DNA of 64,000 nt from Armatimonadetes bacterium UBA1398 (GCA_002305165.1 DBQI01000057.1:15240-79239), one strand, 5' to 3'. Positions 8,501-17,898 are shown, numbered from the stretch's first letter. A program made the numbers and translations. Notes: generated by a model not told the origin, from the letters alone.

Positions 8501-11500
8501 ACCTTCACACGGATCGGGACGACGCGGTACGGCTCCTCATACAAGAACCGGTACCAGAAGGGATCGTGGTCCGGGTCGCTTGGACCGGTGCCGTACGCGG
8601 CGTCAGCTCTCGCGACCTGTGCCAAGTCGAGGCGGCCGTTGTTGTTGACGTCTACATACACCTTCACCATGTAGTCTTCTTCAGACCGCGACTGGCCGTT
8701 GAGCGCATAAGAGAGGGTCGCGCTACCGGACTGGTAGTCGGTGACGCCAGAGCCGGGGCCCGAGTAGTCGGGCACCGTCGCGTCGTCGGGATCCAATGTG
8801 CCGTAGAAACCCACGGGCGGCTCATCGGTGCCGAGGATCTCCAGGTAATCCGAAGGGAGGCGCCAGTCGCCGTCATCGGTAGCCGACGCTAGCGGAGGCT
8901 GGTGCTCGGGGATCTGTAGGGTGATCGACACTCGCTGAGGATCGAGGGTATCCGCCGTCGCCCTGAACTCGTGGTTGTTGCCGCTCGAGTCCCGCTCGTC
9001 GTAGGCCGCCCAGGGAGTGGACAGACTCGTGGGCTCGGTGCGGTCGTCGTTCGACCGATCCCACGGCACGGTCGGCAGCCCCTGACGTGCGAGGTCGGCG
9101 CCGGCGGCCTGGAGCCGGAGCGCCGATCCGGGGATCGACGGGTACGAACCATTCGGGAGTGACCGTCCCATATAGTCGACAGCCGTGCGCGTCACGAACT
9201 CCACCAGGGGCGGGTCGGCCGTGTAGTTGTCGCTCTGTACGATGACAGGGCGCAGTGGCGGGATCTCGACCCGAACGACACCCGGCCCAATGTCCTGTCT
9301 GAGCGCCGTATCGGGGGTCTCCCAGCTCACTGGCTGAGCATCCGTCTGGACCGTGACCGTGGTGATCTCGCGCTCAAGGTCCATGTGGGCCAGGTTGGAT
9401 ATCCAGAGGCCGTCATCAGCGCGGTTCTCGCCGCTCCGCACGTAACCGACCGCGCTGCCCGCGGTCCCCGCGTCGAGATCGATGAGCGGTAGGCACCATC
9501 CGGGGAGCGGCGCACCGTTGGTTGCGGGGTCGCCATCATGGTCGAAGGTCAGCCAACGCCATCCGGCGGTCTCGTAGTCCGACCCTGATGCGCCATCTGG
9601 GTCGAAGAAATAGCGCTCATCCCAGGAGTTGCTCGCGATCTCGGAACCGAGGCTCTCGACGATGGATGGGAAGTCGCGGTTGCCATTCGCCAGGAAGTAA
9701 CGATGTTGGGCGTCGCCCACTGCGGTGTCAGCCGGGGCCTTGTCGTCGTGAGTGCCGGGGTTGCCCAGGGTGCCGAACCGCCCCGAGCCTATCTCGTCAT
9801 CATCGTAGTCGGGTTCGGTGGCTGAGCCCTTATCGCCTCGGGCGATCTGCACATCGATCGGGTTCTCCACCACAAACCAGTTCCTGGCCTTCTCATCGTC
9901 ATCAAGTGGCCCGCCGCCGTTGGGGCTCGGCACGTCCCACGGAGCCTTAGGGTGGACAGGGATGACCACGGTGCGGTAGCTGTTCGGGTCGTCGGTGTGC
10001 TCCGGGTCGGGGCTGATGGTCATGGTCAGGTTCGCCACAGTCCAGGCGCCGGGGGTCCAGGGGTTGTCCATGCGCCCGTGGGACGCGTCGTAGTAGGGAT
10101 CCGCGGGATCGGTCGACGCGGGATCGCCCGCTCCCGGGTCCTCGGTGAAGCGCCGGTCCGCCGGGAGCAGCCCGAACACGTCAGTCGCCGTGTAGAGGTA
10201 CTCCTCCGCGCGGGTCGAGAGGAGCTTCAGGCCTGGCGATGGGCCGATGCGCAGGGCATCGGGATCGTCCATCCAGCCGTACAGCCCCTCGTGGGTGTCG
10301 GAGGTCGCGGGATCGAAGCCTCGCGTGCCCGGGTACCCGGTCCCACCGAAGACGAGGCGGACGACGCGCTTCCACGAAGCATCGAGAGGCACGAAGTCAG
10401 CGTCGATCGACGCAGGGTTACCGATGCGCGAGTCCCAACGCGCTACCGTGGTTCCATCCATATCCTTCCAGGAGCTGGGTAGATTGGCGTCACCCGTGAT
10501 CGAGGATGAGTCCACCGCGGATGCGAGCCGCCCGTTGGTAATGGTCCAACGTGGCCCCTGGTGGCCCTCGGTGTACGGGTCCAGGTCTGGGCCAACCAGC
10601 TCTATGGACGCGGAGGTGATCTGAAGCTCGCTGTTCGGATCCTCCTGGAGGAACAGCGGGTTGATGTAGCCGCGGAGCGGGTCGCTCGTGAGGGCATCGT
10701 TGAGCGCCGTGTTCGGCGCTGGGTTGGTGTCGGCAGGATCGATCCAATCGACGACCAGGTTGTCGGGATCCAGGCGGCTGGTGACCGGCAGAGGCGACAC
10801 CTGGGTGGGGTTGGGATACAGGACATCCCCGCCGCCGCCGAGGGTCCAGTAGACGACATAGGACGAGGAGAACTCCCAACGCCACTCTCCGCCGTTGGTT
10901 GGATCTGTCCAGTAGGTATCGGTGACGGACGGTCCACCAGGCTCTCCATCAGCCTGGACCCAGAAGTGCCCGCCAAGGGTCGGGACCAAGAAGTGCGTCC
11001 AGCCATCGTTCCCGACGCCGTCATTATTCGTGTTCCAGTTGATGCCAGTGATTGGGCTGCCAGGGCCCGCGTCGTAGACGAACTCCCATGAGGGATCGTC
11101 GCCGCCATAGGGGGCAGGCACAGGGTTGGGGAAGACGCACGGGAACCACTCGGAGGGCTGTGTCCACGTCGTGTGGATGTAGCGCACGGCGCCGATGACC
11201 GTAACGCCCTGGACGGTCACCCCTGGTGGAATCTCGTCGCCTGCGGCGAACATGTCGATATGGGTGGCGAGGTTGTGGAAGGGGATCTCGATGCTTCCAC
11301 TCTCATCAGGGGCATCGTAGTTGATGGGTAGGGAGGCCTCGATGGTTATCTGGACGTGGTCGCCCCAGCGGTACATATGGACTACGCCATCGTCCGCCGC
11401 ATCCCGATCATGGTCGAAGTACCATATCGAGTCCGTGGAGTCGATCCCCGGATCCCATTGCCACTTGCCGTCCGTCAGGTCCGCGGGGTCTTCGGGGTCC

Positions 11501-11613
11501 CAGACGGAGTACTTCACCACAGCGGCTTCAGGCTCGTCGGGGTACTGCGCCTGCACTGCGGCGGCAATGGCGAACGCCAAGAGCACGGCCAGGTGCCTGG
11601 GGTACGGAGACAT
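5530..11613 (-). CDS. Giant secreted protein of about 2027 residues, function unknown
   Basis: The frame opens 36 bases earlier, but the second ATG is preferred because it begins a clean signal peptide (MSPYPRHLAVLLAFAIAAAV, cut near VQA-QY). The mature protein is acidic and rich in Asp, Pro, Gly, Trp and Tyr, with no further membrane helix, LPXTG motif or sorting tail that I recognise. Near residue 990 the sequence VDVNNNGRLDL has the D-x-N-x-N-G-x-x-D spacing of a calcium-binding dockerin or EF-hand-like loop. Asn- and Asp-rich segments suggest beta-rich exoprotein domains. It lies directly upstream of the pilus assembly operon on the same strand but has its own hairpin terminator. A surface, adhesin or pilus-tip role (compare PilY1 beside pilus genes elsewhere) is inference only. 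Confidence 0.7.
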   Translation of the reverse strand: MSPYPRHLAVLLAFAIAAAVQAQYPDEPEAAVVKYSVWDPEDPADLTDGKWQWDPGIDSTDSIWYFDHDRDAADDGVVHMYRWGDHVQITIEASLPINYDAPDESGSIEIPFHNLATHIDMFAAGDEIPPGVTVQGVTVIGAVRYIHTTWTQPSEWFPCVFPNPVPAPYGGDDPSWEFVYDAGPGSPITGINWNTNNDGVGNDGWTHFLVPTLGGHFWVQADGEPGGPSVTDTYWTDPTNGGEWRWEFSSSYVVYWTLGGGGDVLYPNPTQVSPLPVTSRLDPDNLVVDWIDPADTNPAPNTALNDALTSDPLRGYINPLFLQEDPNSELQITSASIELVGPDLDPYTEGHQGPRWTITNGRLASAVDSSSITGDANLPSSWKDMDGTTVARWDSRIGNPASIDADFVPLDASWKRVVRLVFGGTGYPGTRGFDPATSDTHEGLYGWMDDPDALRIGPSPGLKLLSTRAEEYLYTATDVFGLLPADRRFTEDPGAGDPASTDPADPYYDASHGRMDNPWTPGAWTVANLTMTISPDPEHTDDPNSYRTVVIPVHPKAPWDVPSPNGGGPLDDDEKARNWFVVENPIDVQIARGDKGSATEPDYDDDEIGSGRFGTLGNPGTHDDKAPADTAVGDAQHRYFLANGNRDFPSIVESLGSEIASNSWDERYFFDPDGASGSDYETAGWRWLTFDHDGDPATNGAPLPGWCLPLIDLDAGTAGSAVGYVRSGENRADDGLWISNLAHMDLEREITTVTVQTDAQPVSWETPDTALRQDIGPGVVRVEIPPLRPVIVQSDNYTADPPLVEFVTRTAVDYMGRSLPNGSYPSIPGSALRLQAAGADLARQGLPTVPWDRSNDDRTEPTSLSTPWAAYDERDSSGNNHEFRATADTLDPQRVSITLQIPEHQPPLASATDDGDWRLPSDYLEILGTDEPPVGFYGTLDPDDATVPDYSGPGSGVTDYQSGSATLSYALNGQSRSEEDYMVKVYVDVNNNGRLDLAQVARADAAYGTGPSDPDHDPFWYRFLYEEPYRVVPIRVKVLPDYEVAPGRRVADGGIYGHADPRSWHTLPERDLRIESRGNMPAGVLPVGRPAGIPGLLSIGATSLNPFQSDDTEQGVLLPVERMLPNYIFDGDPNTTGWSVLPAPAGSSEHATGIFVDGANGFPINGAPDEDPATGESEFVGSKVLVNAFAAGTPMGTYWLDLLTYVDFDGEVGFNPAIDQVSTQGTKVKATIKESPIPPIVPTASREIDKDAPWTGPGDPPPANANSTFAELGPAFFVNTWDVEPGTVIPRVLHGAQDGRYGDTAIYFTSNRPSDEPAVAIQPQVAWNLWGQVIDHVWGDPAEPYRPVNPTFQPDRDSFLIAGHPLGADGSVGGGGADSDFVSPPEPRFSGVAAYRHMTPSLVRQTVLGPDTPPVVVMSWALEVDWLEDSSAPNPETIRTYHLGVAVLQSQDGFLGLPQAMGEPLFGPMFIDLEGTAAFGPRPLVIPDPDEAGAFDVYMYYYTGSGSQRRLAYALWRVAVSGAEAGLRYEGSHELPVMTRYAPDGVRLDGLQYAKDPFLFADVWFGIDAVSGDEGWAGGPNSDFPNDIGVVFSGRSTSFGTEDIFYTRYDPEIATNPNYDPGTPGSEPWTLSQPALYNPTNNNTGQIAFPEQTAAPLVPLRQEAIAAGQTPGNRHFRSYASERWVDWIYDRPAGLEFAIYVNGGVVAGPGDWLEDPITGYLFAENAGGGRTVEVDPTVGMVRFVDEALVPGETDAVTADFIPQTMRLTRASQDSAQPHVALLPPEVMSIPYTEATSTAAGTGRMVRTDVELPLRMVLLYKRHDAQGRMRLLYETFSMPFTAPSATAPGGEQLFWQKVSDPAEGASRWGHPVIHYPIDGGTEAIPFYVDRQATHVPLDEATGELYVSAQPVRYVWYTDARNTNLSDPATMGRVPAFAELGSTLNITGGPLGNQTLQQVVGPTVLWLMYSSTAEKTTEGEVWQDEEWAVAGTGDGGVGFLYEADWDLYFGVLSPQAIPRTTVYDAAGQS

Positions 11614-12014
11614 TCTCAACCTCGGAGCCAACAGGATCTCCCCCTGCAACTACCGTCGCGAGCGCTCTAGGCGCCGCTTCGGGGCGGTGATTCGTGGTCG
11701 GAACGGGACGCTGGCGGGTACATTGTGCGCCCAGGGGCGCTTGCCTCCGCGTCACCCTGAGTTTTTCCTCCGCGCGCCGATCCTAAACCTGATTCCCATG
11801 CCCAAGCCAAGCTCCTCCGCAGGATTGGCGCCATGGGCTGACGCTTGCCCGCACATACATGGTGAAGGGTCAGGGGTGCGCGCGCCGAAACAGGTTATAG
11901 GTAAGGCGACGCGCTCTAGGACTCTCCCACCGATGGTTCGAGGTTTCATGGCTCGGTGTGCGGGGTAGATTCAGTGCGGTATATGGACTCATCCTCGAAG
12001 GGATGTGGGCGAGC

Positions 12015-12515
12015 ATGTTTCGCCTGTTCCTAGTGCTATCGTGCCTCGCGGCCTTCCTGATGGTGGGCGTCGTTGGCTGCGGAGGGAGTTCCTCCGATGG
12101 AGCCGACAGCTCCGCCCTGTTGGCTGAGGGCTCCTCGGCCCTTGCATCGAGCGACGTGACGACCCCTGGTGGACCGTTGGAGCCTGCCGCAGAGACCACG
12201 GCGATGGCTTCCGATGGCGGGGCGATCGCGGCTCTGGCGGTCGGACAGGCCGGCGATACCGTGGCGCCCATGATCGTCGCCCCTCCGGATATCAGGACTG
12301 GGCCCGTTCGCGGCACACTGGATCTGGGCGTGCCTGAGGTCAGCGACAACGCCGACGCGAACCCGACGGTTACCAATGACGCGCCGTTGAAGTTCAAGAG
12401 TGGCATAACTCAAGTAACCTGGACCGCCACGGACGCGGCAGGCAACTCCGCGACGGCGGTACAGACTGTGGAGATCGACGCCCGAGCACCCAAGCCGGGC
12501 GGGCGGCCCCACTAG
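12015..12515 (+). CDS. HYR-domain lipoprotein
   Basis: A protein of 166 residues. The ATG at 12015 is chosen as the start of the lipoprotein signal MFRLFLVLSC through VVGC, with Cys22 as the likely lipidated residue. An ATG 12 bases earlier is possible. A Ser/Ala-rich spacer follows. Residues about 85-160 match the HYR (hyalin repeat) domain: a start like DTVAPMIVAPPDI, then VSDNADANPTVTND and the typical end ITQVTWTATDAAGNSATAVQTV. HYR domains are immunoglobulin-like modules of surface and extracellular proteins. It stands alone. The region 11614-12014 before it contains no convincing gene; AT-rich patches such as TATAACC and TATATG are present but no paired -35 box is evident. Confidence 0.75.
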   Translation: MFRLFLVLSCLAAFLMVGVVGCGGSSSDGADSSALLAEGSSALASSDVTTPGGPLEPAAETTAMASDGGAIAALAVGQAGDTVAPMIVAPPDIRTGPVRGTLDLGVPEVSDNADANPTVTNDAPLKFKSGITQVTWTATDAAGNSATAVQTVEIDARAPKPGGRPH

Positions 12516-12649
12516 CCCAGTTCACGAGGTAGGCCGCCCCCTTGGATCGGTGGAGGGCGTAGTGACCCTCGTGGCCTCGTTTGTCGTCTCCAGCACTGCC
12601 GCGCCGCGCGCCTCATGGCCTGATCGGTACGCTTGACGGAGGCCGCATC

Positions 12650-15600
12650 CTACCCCGCGCCCGCGGTCGGCGCGAACATATGGCCCTCAAGGTTCGAGAG
12701 GTCTAGGCGCTCAACCCGGATGGAGCCCCACCGGGTGCGCGACTCGCCCCATCCGTAGAGGAACAGCCGGAGCGGCCGCTCTATGTTGTAGAGGTGCGGG
12801 GCATAGGCGACTAGGCGACCGTTCACGTACGCGCTCATCCGCCGCTGGCCCGTCGCGTTCGGCGGGCCGGCTACGAGGGCGAGTTGTGCCGGCGCCGACA
12901 GCCGCTCTCCAGCGGTGGACCAGTCGCGCATCCAAGCCTGGGCGCGCCCATGTTCGACCCCCACCTCGGCGTAGTCCTCGAACTCGCCCACCCCGCCGGC
13001 GAGCAGGGTCATCAGGCCGTTGGTGCCCTCATACTCGAGGAGTTCCCCTGTCACGATGATCGTCTCGTCGGGCCCCTGCTCGATTGGGGCGCTCAGCAAG
13101 CCGAAGCGGCTCTCCTCAGCTCCCTGGACCGCGAGCGCGCCGTTGTCAACGGACAGGCTCCCCTCCTCGCCGACCACTGCGGCAGACGTCCAGCGGGTCG
13201 AATCGAGCGCGCTGTCGAAGGGCTCCTCCCAGACGAGCTCGCGTGCCACAGGAACCCGGCTCACGCGCACCGTGTCCCATACCCGCAGGCCCTCACCCCA
13301 GCCGTAGAGGAACACCCGAGGCCGAGAGTCATCGAACCAGCGCACACCCGGGATCCTCTGGCAGGGGTAGCCGTCCACGAACACCTCCACGACGCGCCCA
13401 CCCGGGCCCTCGGGCCCGATGACTACCCGGATCGCCGCCGGTGCCAACACCGGCTCACCGCGCCAGGAGTAGCTGCCCGCCCACACCTGGGCCCGGCCAT
13501 GCTCGATGCCCACCTCGAGCATCTCCGACATGCTCTCCTCCGCACCCTCGGCGCACAGGTGCAGGAGGGCGTTCATCCCGGTGAACTCCGAGGCGGTGGT
13601 CTCGACAACGAGCGCCTCGTCTGCGCCCAGGTCGAGGGCAGGCGACATGAAGCCGAACCGGCAGTCGGCCGGGCTGGAGACCCACGCTCGGCCTTGTCGG
13701 ATCTCAGCGGCGCCCGCGGGCCCCTCGATCGTCATCGGCTCCCACGCCCCCCACCCCATCGCGTCAGCATCGGCCAGAGAGCGGAGACTCACGAGCGGCT
13801 CCGGCGCAGGCAGATCGCCCATGCCCGATGCCTCCGCCGCGTTGCCCATGGCGACCTCAATGGCGGCCACCGACATGGGGTCCAGGGTCAGGGATATGGC
13901 CGTACCATCGGCTCCGGACACGAGGCTGACATCCTGGAGGTCCCGAATGGCTATCGCCTCCGGCTGCTCGAAGGACACGTGGGCATGGGGCTCGGCGCAT
14001 AGGATCCCCTGTGCTCGCGATACCGAGGCCTCAGTGAGGGGCAGACGCACGGTGACTTCAGCGGGGGCGAAGGCGCGATTCAGCAGGGAGACGTGCAGCC
14101 GGTCGCCCTCGCGCGTCGCCACGGCATCGACCGCGGGCACCACCCCACGCTGAGCCGTCTCGGTGGCTGTGGATGACACATCGCAGCCGACGACCTCCGT
14201 TCCGGTCATGTCCGCGAGCAAGGCGATAGCGAGACACTCGGGATCGGGGAACGCCACTGCTTCGTTGTTGCGGAACCGGGCCACAGTGTCCGAGGTGTTG
14301 GTCATCGCGATCCACTCCGCCCGCTTCAGACACTCGTGAAGCAGTCCGGCGGCCGCCACGGCACGCTCCGGCCCGGTCCAGTAGCTCCAGGAGTAGGACC
14401 ACTCGTTCAGCGCGAGGCGAACCGTCTCAGGCGTCGCCCCACCGGCCTCGAGGGCGGCGATGTGGGAGTCGAGCCACTCGCCCACCGAACGGTAGGGGTG
14501 AGCAGCGGCGTCCTCGGGCGCGGGCACGTTGTCGTAGATGTGGATCGCGATGAAGTCTGTCAGGTCCCCGGCCTGCTCGACGAGATGCTGGTTCCAGGCT
14601 GGGTCATGGCCGCACGCAATGAGTTCGATGGACGGGTCCTGCTCAAGCAGCGCCTCGGCGAACTCCCTGAACCGAGGGGCATACTGCTCGGCCGTCAGAC
14701 GTCCGTGGATGTGTCCATACCCGATCTCATTGCCCACTTCCCAGAGTTTGACTCCGTAGGGCGCTGGGTGGCCGTTCGCCGCTCTCCGAGCCCCCCATTC
14801 GCTGCTCTCCGGACCGTTGGCGTACTCCAGCCAGTCCAGGCTCTCTCGAAGCGCGCGCTCTGATGAGTTGCCGGGGAGGGTCTGCGCACCCCCCGTGTCG
14901 CCTATGTTGAGGCAGAGGATGGGCTCCATGCCAACATGCTCACAGAGCCGGAGGAACTCATCTGTCCCGATGTTGTTGGGCTCCGGGTAGTTGCTCCACG
15001 CCGGGTTTGGCACAACAGGCCTCAGATCGGGATCGCCAAGGCCCACGGGGAAGTGGTAGGTCTGACAGAAGTTTCCGCCCGGGTACCTTAGCGTACTGGG
15101 CCTGATCCGCTCGTAGAGGTCAACGACATCCCGCCGCCACCCATGCACGGCGGACACGGGCAGCATAGAGATCTGGTCGACCCAGACGGTCCCTTCGCCC
15201 TCGAACACGAGCTGCAGCTCCGTCGGGAACACGTCGTCGTCGACCTCCAGCCGCACCCCTCGCTTCGCCCACTCAGGAGGGAGATCGTCCACGACCGCTT
15301 GGGCCAACGACGGTCCGTCCGGAGGGCCTAGGCTCACTCGCAGAGACCGAACTCCCGCCTCGGCCCTGATGTAGAGGGTCAGATCGACCGCATCGTGAGC
15401 GCTGAGAGCCAGAGACCCCTGGGCGATGCCGCCGGAGCCGTGAACCGTCAGCCTCTGCGATGTGGAGGAGCTACCATCCTCGAAGCGTGGATATGAAGTG
15501 GACGTGTCGAGCGCCGCTTCGACATCGCCGACGGCTCTCCAGCCATCTCCCACGCCATCCCCGTCAGCGTCGCCGCTCTCGAAGCCACGCCCCTTGATCT

Positions 15601-15778
15601 TCTGCGCCGCCAGCTTCCAGTCCAGCGCATCGAAGATGTGCTCCGTGAAGAAGCCGTAGAACCGGGGGTCGATCTCGGCAATGGTCTGCTCCGGGTTGAT
15701 AAGCACGTGGGCGCGCGCCGGGACCTCGATCTGCCCCACCCAGGCGGACATTAGGCAACCGGTGGCGAGCATCAGCAT
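12650..15778 (-). CDS. Secreted alpha-L-arabinofuranosidase (GH51-like) with duplicated C-terminal module
   Basis: A protein of 1042 residues. The ATG at 15778 is chosen for the upstream GAGGTG and because it starts a signal peptide (MLMLATGCLMSAWVGQ); the frame runs open 249 bases further without support. The order is a GH51 entry segment (EIDPRFYGFFTEHIFDALDW), a carbohydrate-binding-like insert (about 75-200), and a TIM barrel. The barrel carries the acid/base in EVGNEIGYGH (near residue 349) and the likely nucleophile in NEWSYSW (near 458). A beta domain follows. Residues about 670-840 and 850-1028 are two copies of a module sharing VEHGRAQ-W and RLFLYGWGE patterns. It should release arabinose from plant-type or microbial arabinan outside the cytoplasm. 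Confidence 0.85.
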   Translation of the reverse strand: MLMLATGCLMSAWVGQIEVPARAHVLINPEQTIAEIDPRFYGFFTEHIFDALDWKLAAQKIKGRGFESGDADGDGVGDGWRAVGDVEAALDTSTSYPRFEDGSSSTSQRLTVHGSGGIAQGSLALSAHDAVDLTLYIRAEAGVRSLRVSLGPPDGPSLAQAVVDDLPPEWAKRGVRLEVDDDVFPTELQLVFEGEGTVWVDQISMLPVSAVHGWRRDVVDLYERIRPSTLRYPGGNFCQTYHFPVGLGDPDLRPVVPNPAWSNYPEPNNIGTDEFLRLCEHVGMEPILCLNIGDTGGAQTLPGNSSERALRESLDWLEYANGPESSEWGARRAANGHPAPYGVKLWEVGNEIGYGHIHGRLTAEQYAPRFREFAEALLEQDPSIELIACGHDPAWNQHLVEQAGDLTDFIAIHIYDNVPAPEDAAAHPYRSVGEWLDSHIAALEAGGATPETVRLALNEWSYSWSYWTGPERAVAAAGLLHECLKRAEWIAMTNTSDTVARFRNNEAVAFPDPECLAIALLADMTGTEVVGCDVSSTATETAQRGVVPAVDAVATREGDRLHVSLLNRAFAPAEVTVRLPLTEASVSRAQGILCAEPHAHVSFEQPEAIAIRDLQDVSLVSGADGTAISLTLDPMSVAAIEVAMGNAAEASGMGDLPAPEPLVSLRSLADADAMGWGAWEPMTIEGPAGAAEIRQGRAWVSSPADCRFGFMSPALDLGADEALVVETTASEFTGMNALLHLCAEGAEESMSEMLEVGIEHGRAQVWAGSYSWRGEPVLAPAAIRVVIGPEGPGGRVVEVFVDGYPCQRIPGVRWFDDSRPRVFLYGWGEGLRVWDTVRVSRVPVARELVWEEPFDSALDSTRWTSAAVVGEEGSLSVDNGALAVQGAEESRFGLLSAPIEQGPDETIIVTGELLEYEGTNGLMTLLAGGVGEFEDYAEVGVEHGRAQAWMRDWSTAGERLSAPAQLALVAGPPNATGQRRMSAYVNGRLVAYAPHLYNIERPLRLFLYGWGESRTRWGSIRVERLDLSNLEGHMFAPTAGAG

Positions 15779-15926
15779 GGTTGTCACCTCTTGGAAGGGG
15801 ATCGCCCCCGGGTTCGGGCGGCTCGTTCTGAAGACCTTCGGCACACCGGAGGCCTCGCGTAACGCCCCCCGAATACACGTACGCGTTGCCCGAAGGGAGG
15901 GCCTGGGGCCTAGCCTCCAACGAACC

Positions 15927-17873
15927 TTGCCAGCACCGACAGCGGGAGATGCCAGCCTCGATAGCGACACGGGCATACGCGTCCGCGGTCGTGCGTTGTG
16001 GCTTTCGCTTGCCCTGGCAGTTCCCACCGTCTACTGGATCATCTACGTCGAGGTCATCAAGTACGCCGGCTACCCCACCACAACATCCCTCTTCTACAAC
16101 GTAGTGGCCGCCCTCTTCCTCGTCCGCGTTGTCGTCGAAGGGCTGCGGTTGATAGGGATCCGCGGAGTGCTGGATGACGGCGATATCCGCGTCGTCTACG
16201 TCGTTCTCGCCCTGGTGTCCGCTGGCGCCAGTCTGGACTTCACGCAGAACCTCATGGGGATCATCGCGTACCCCGCCCACTACGCCACCCCCGAGAACGG
16301 CTTCGCGGAGGACTTGCTGCCATGGCTGCCCAGCCATCTCATCGTGGCGAAGGGGCCGTCATCCGAGGCCTTCTGGGTGGGTGATACGTCCTTGACGCTG
16401 GAGACCGCCCGAGGGTGGATCCAGCCGCTGTCGTGGTGGTTCACCTTCTGCATCCTCCTGGCCCTGGCTGGCGGAGGAACGGTGATGCTGTTCCACCGTC
16501 GCTGGACTGAGGCGGAGCACCTCACGTACCCGATTCTCGAGGTTCCGGCGGCTCTGTCCGACATGGGGAAGCCCCTCTTCGGCGAACGAGGCTTCCTCTT
16601 GGGGTTCCTGGTGGCCGCCGGCATCGAGACCCTGAACAGCCTCTCCGCCATCAACCCGGTCTGGCCCCAGGTCCCCGTGCGGGCATGGCACCCTCCCTTC
16701 AACCTCGCTGCCCAGGTGCACGACTGGCCCTATAGCGCCATCGGGTACATGCCGCTCTCTTTCTATCCCTTCGCGATCGGGCAAGGGCTGCTGCTCCCCA
16801 CTGAGCTCTCGTTCTCCTGCTGGTTCTTCTATCTGCAGTGGCAAGCGCAGAAGGTGCTGTCGGCATGGGTGGGGTGGAGCGGGATACCCAACGCGCCCTT
16901 CATCCGTGAGCAGTCCTTCGGCGGCTTCATCGGGCTTGCCCTGTTCACGCTGTGGGTAGGGCGCAGAGGCTGGTTGCGGGAGGTGCGTGCGGCCCTGGGG
17001 AGCGAGAGCGGGCCACGGACGCTGGACGGCAGGGTAGCCCTGGTTGCCCTGGCGATAGGCTGGATAGGCCTGATCTGGTTCAGCGTTCGGGCTGGAATGG
17101 GCGTCTTCTACGCGGTCGCCTTCTTCGCCATCTTCTTCACTATCGGCCTCGCCGTCACGCGCATCCGCGCCGAGATGGGGCTCCCTGTACACGATCTCCA
17201 CTTCTCGGGCCCTACGCAGATGATCCCGACCGCCCTGGGAAGCGAACTTACGGGCAAGCGCAACTACGCCGTTGGGCAGCTCTTCTACTGGTTCAACCGC
17301 GCGTACCGGTCCCACTACATGCCCCACCAAGCGGAGGGATTCCGCTTCCTGTCGGGCTCTACCGGCCTGAGCCGCTCCCTGGGGCTCTTCGTGGGGTCAT
17401 GGACCCTCGGAGTCGGCCTCTCCTTCTACTTCCAGCTCCGCATGGTTTTCGACGCGGGCGGGGCCGCGAAGTGCGTGTCGGCCATCCCGCAAGCCATCGG
17501 CGCGGAACCCTGGAACCGGTTCACGGCGTGGCTGAACCAGCCCACGGGTCCGGACGGCCGGGCCGTGTTCGCCATGGTTGCCGGCATGCTGGTGACCTAC
17601 GGCGGCATGGCCCTATCGACACGGTTCACGGGCTGGCCGATCCATCCCGTCGGGTACGCCGTCTCGTCGAGTTGGGCCATGGAACGGCTCTGGGCGCCGC
17701 TGATGGTGGCCTGGGCCGTGAAGGTGCTCGTCGCCCGCTACGGCGGCGGGCAGGCCTACCGTCGGCTGGTCCCCTTGGCTGTGGGCCTCGTGGTGGGCGA
17801 TTTCGTGTCGGGTAGCTTTTGGAACATCTACGGTATGTGGGCCGACCAGCCGATCTACCGATTCTGGGATTGA
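15927..17873 (+). CDS. Polytopic membrane protein, DUF6785/DUF6784-like
   Basis: An integral membrane protein of about 650 residues with some ten or more hydrophobic helices. The N-terminal helix contains ALAVPTVYWIIYVEVIKYAGYPTTTSLFYN, close to the pattern I know from the DUF6785 family of Planctomycetes and Armatimonadota. Other conserved-looking parts are PVHDLHFSGPTQM and SHYMPHQAEGFRF. The start is uncertain. The open frame reaches 15681, but an ATG at 15777 would coincide with the divergent arabinofuranosidase start. The in-frame TTG at 15927 lies where homologues begin and leaves room for promoters. Its function is not known to me; pairing with a secreted glycosidase suggests, without proof, a link to carbohydrate use. 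Confidence 0.75.
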   Translation: MPAPTAGDASLDSDTGIRVRGRALWLSLALAVPTVYWIIYVEVIKYAGYPTTTSLFYNVVAALFLVRVVVEGLRLIGIRGVLDDGDIRVVYVVLALVSAGASLDFTQNLMGIIAYPAHYATPENGFAEDLLPWLPSHLIVAKGPSSEAFWVGDTSLTLETARGWIQPLSWWFTFCILLALAGGGTVMLFHRRWTEAEHLTYPILEVPAALSDMGKPLFGERGFLLGFLVAAGIETLNSLSAINPVWPQVPVRAWHPPFNLAAQVHDWPYSAIGYMPLSFYPFAIGQGLLLPTELSFSCWFFYLQWQAQKVLSAWVGWSGIPNAPFIREQSFGGFIGLALFTLWVGRRGWLREVRAALGSESGPRTLDGRVALVALAIGWIGLIWFSVRAGMGVFYAVAFFAIFFTIGLAVTRIRAEMGLPVHDLHFSGPTQMIPTALGSELTGKRNYAVGQLFYWFNRAYRSHYMPHQAEGFRFLSGSTGLSRSLGLFVGSWTLGVGLSFYFQLRMVFDAGGAAKCVSAIPQAIGAEPWNRFTAWLNQPTGPDGRAVFAMVAGMLVTYGGMALSTRFTGWPIHPVGYAVSSSWAMERLWAPLMVAWAVKVLVARYGGGQAYRRLVPLAVGLVVGDFVSGSFWNIYGMWADQPIYRFWD

Positions 17874-17898
17874 GTCCCGTACAACTCGCACAATAGGA

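Noticed and set aside
12516..12649. Loose inverted repeat cacgagg...cctcgtg
   Set aside because: The loop is about 36 bases long and there is no T tract; weak as a terminator.
15681..15926. N-terminal extension of the DUF6785-like protein
   Set aside because: It runs into the divergent arabinofuranosidase gene, is not membrane-like and has no supporting ribosome site.
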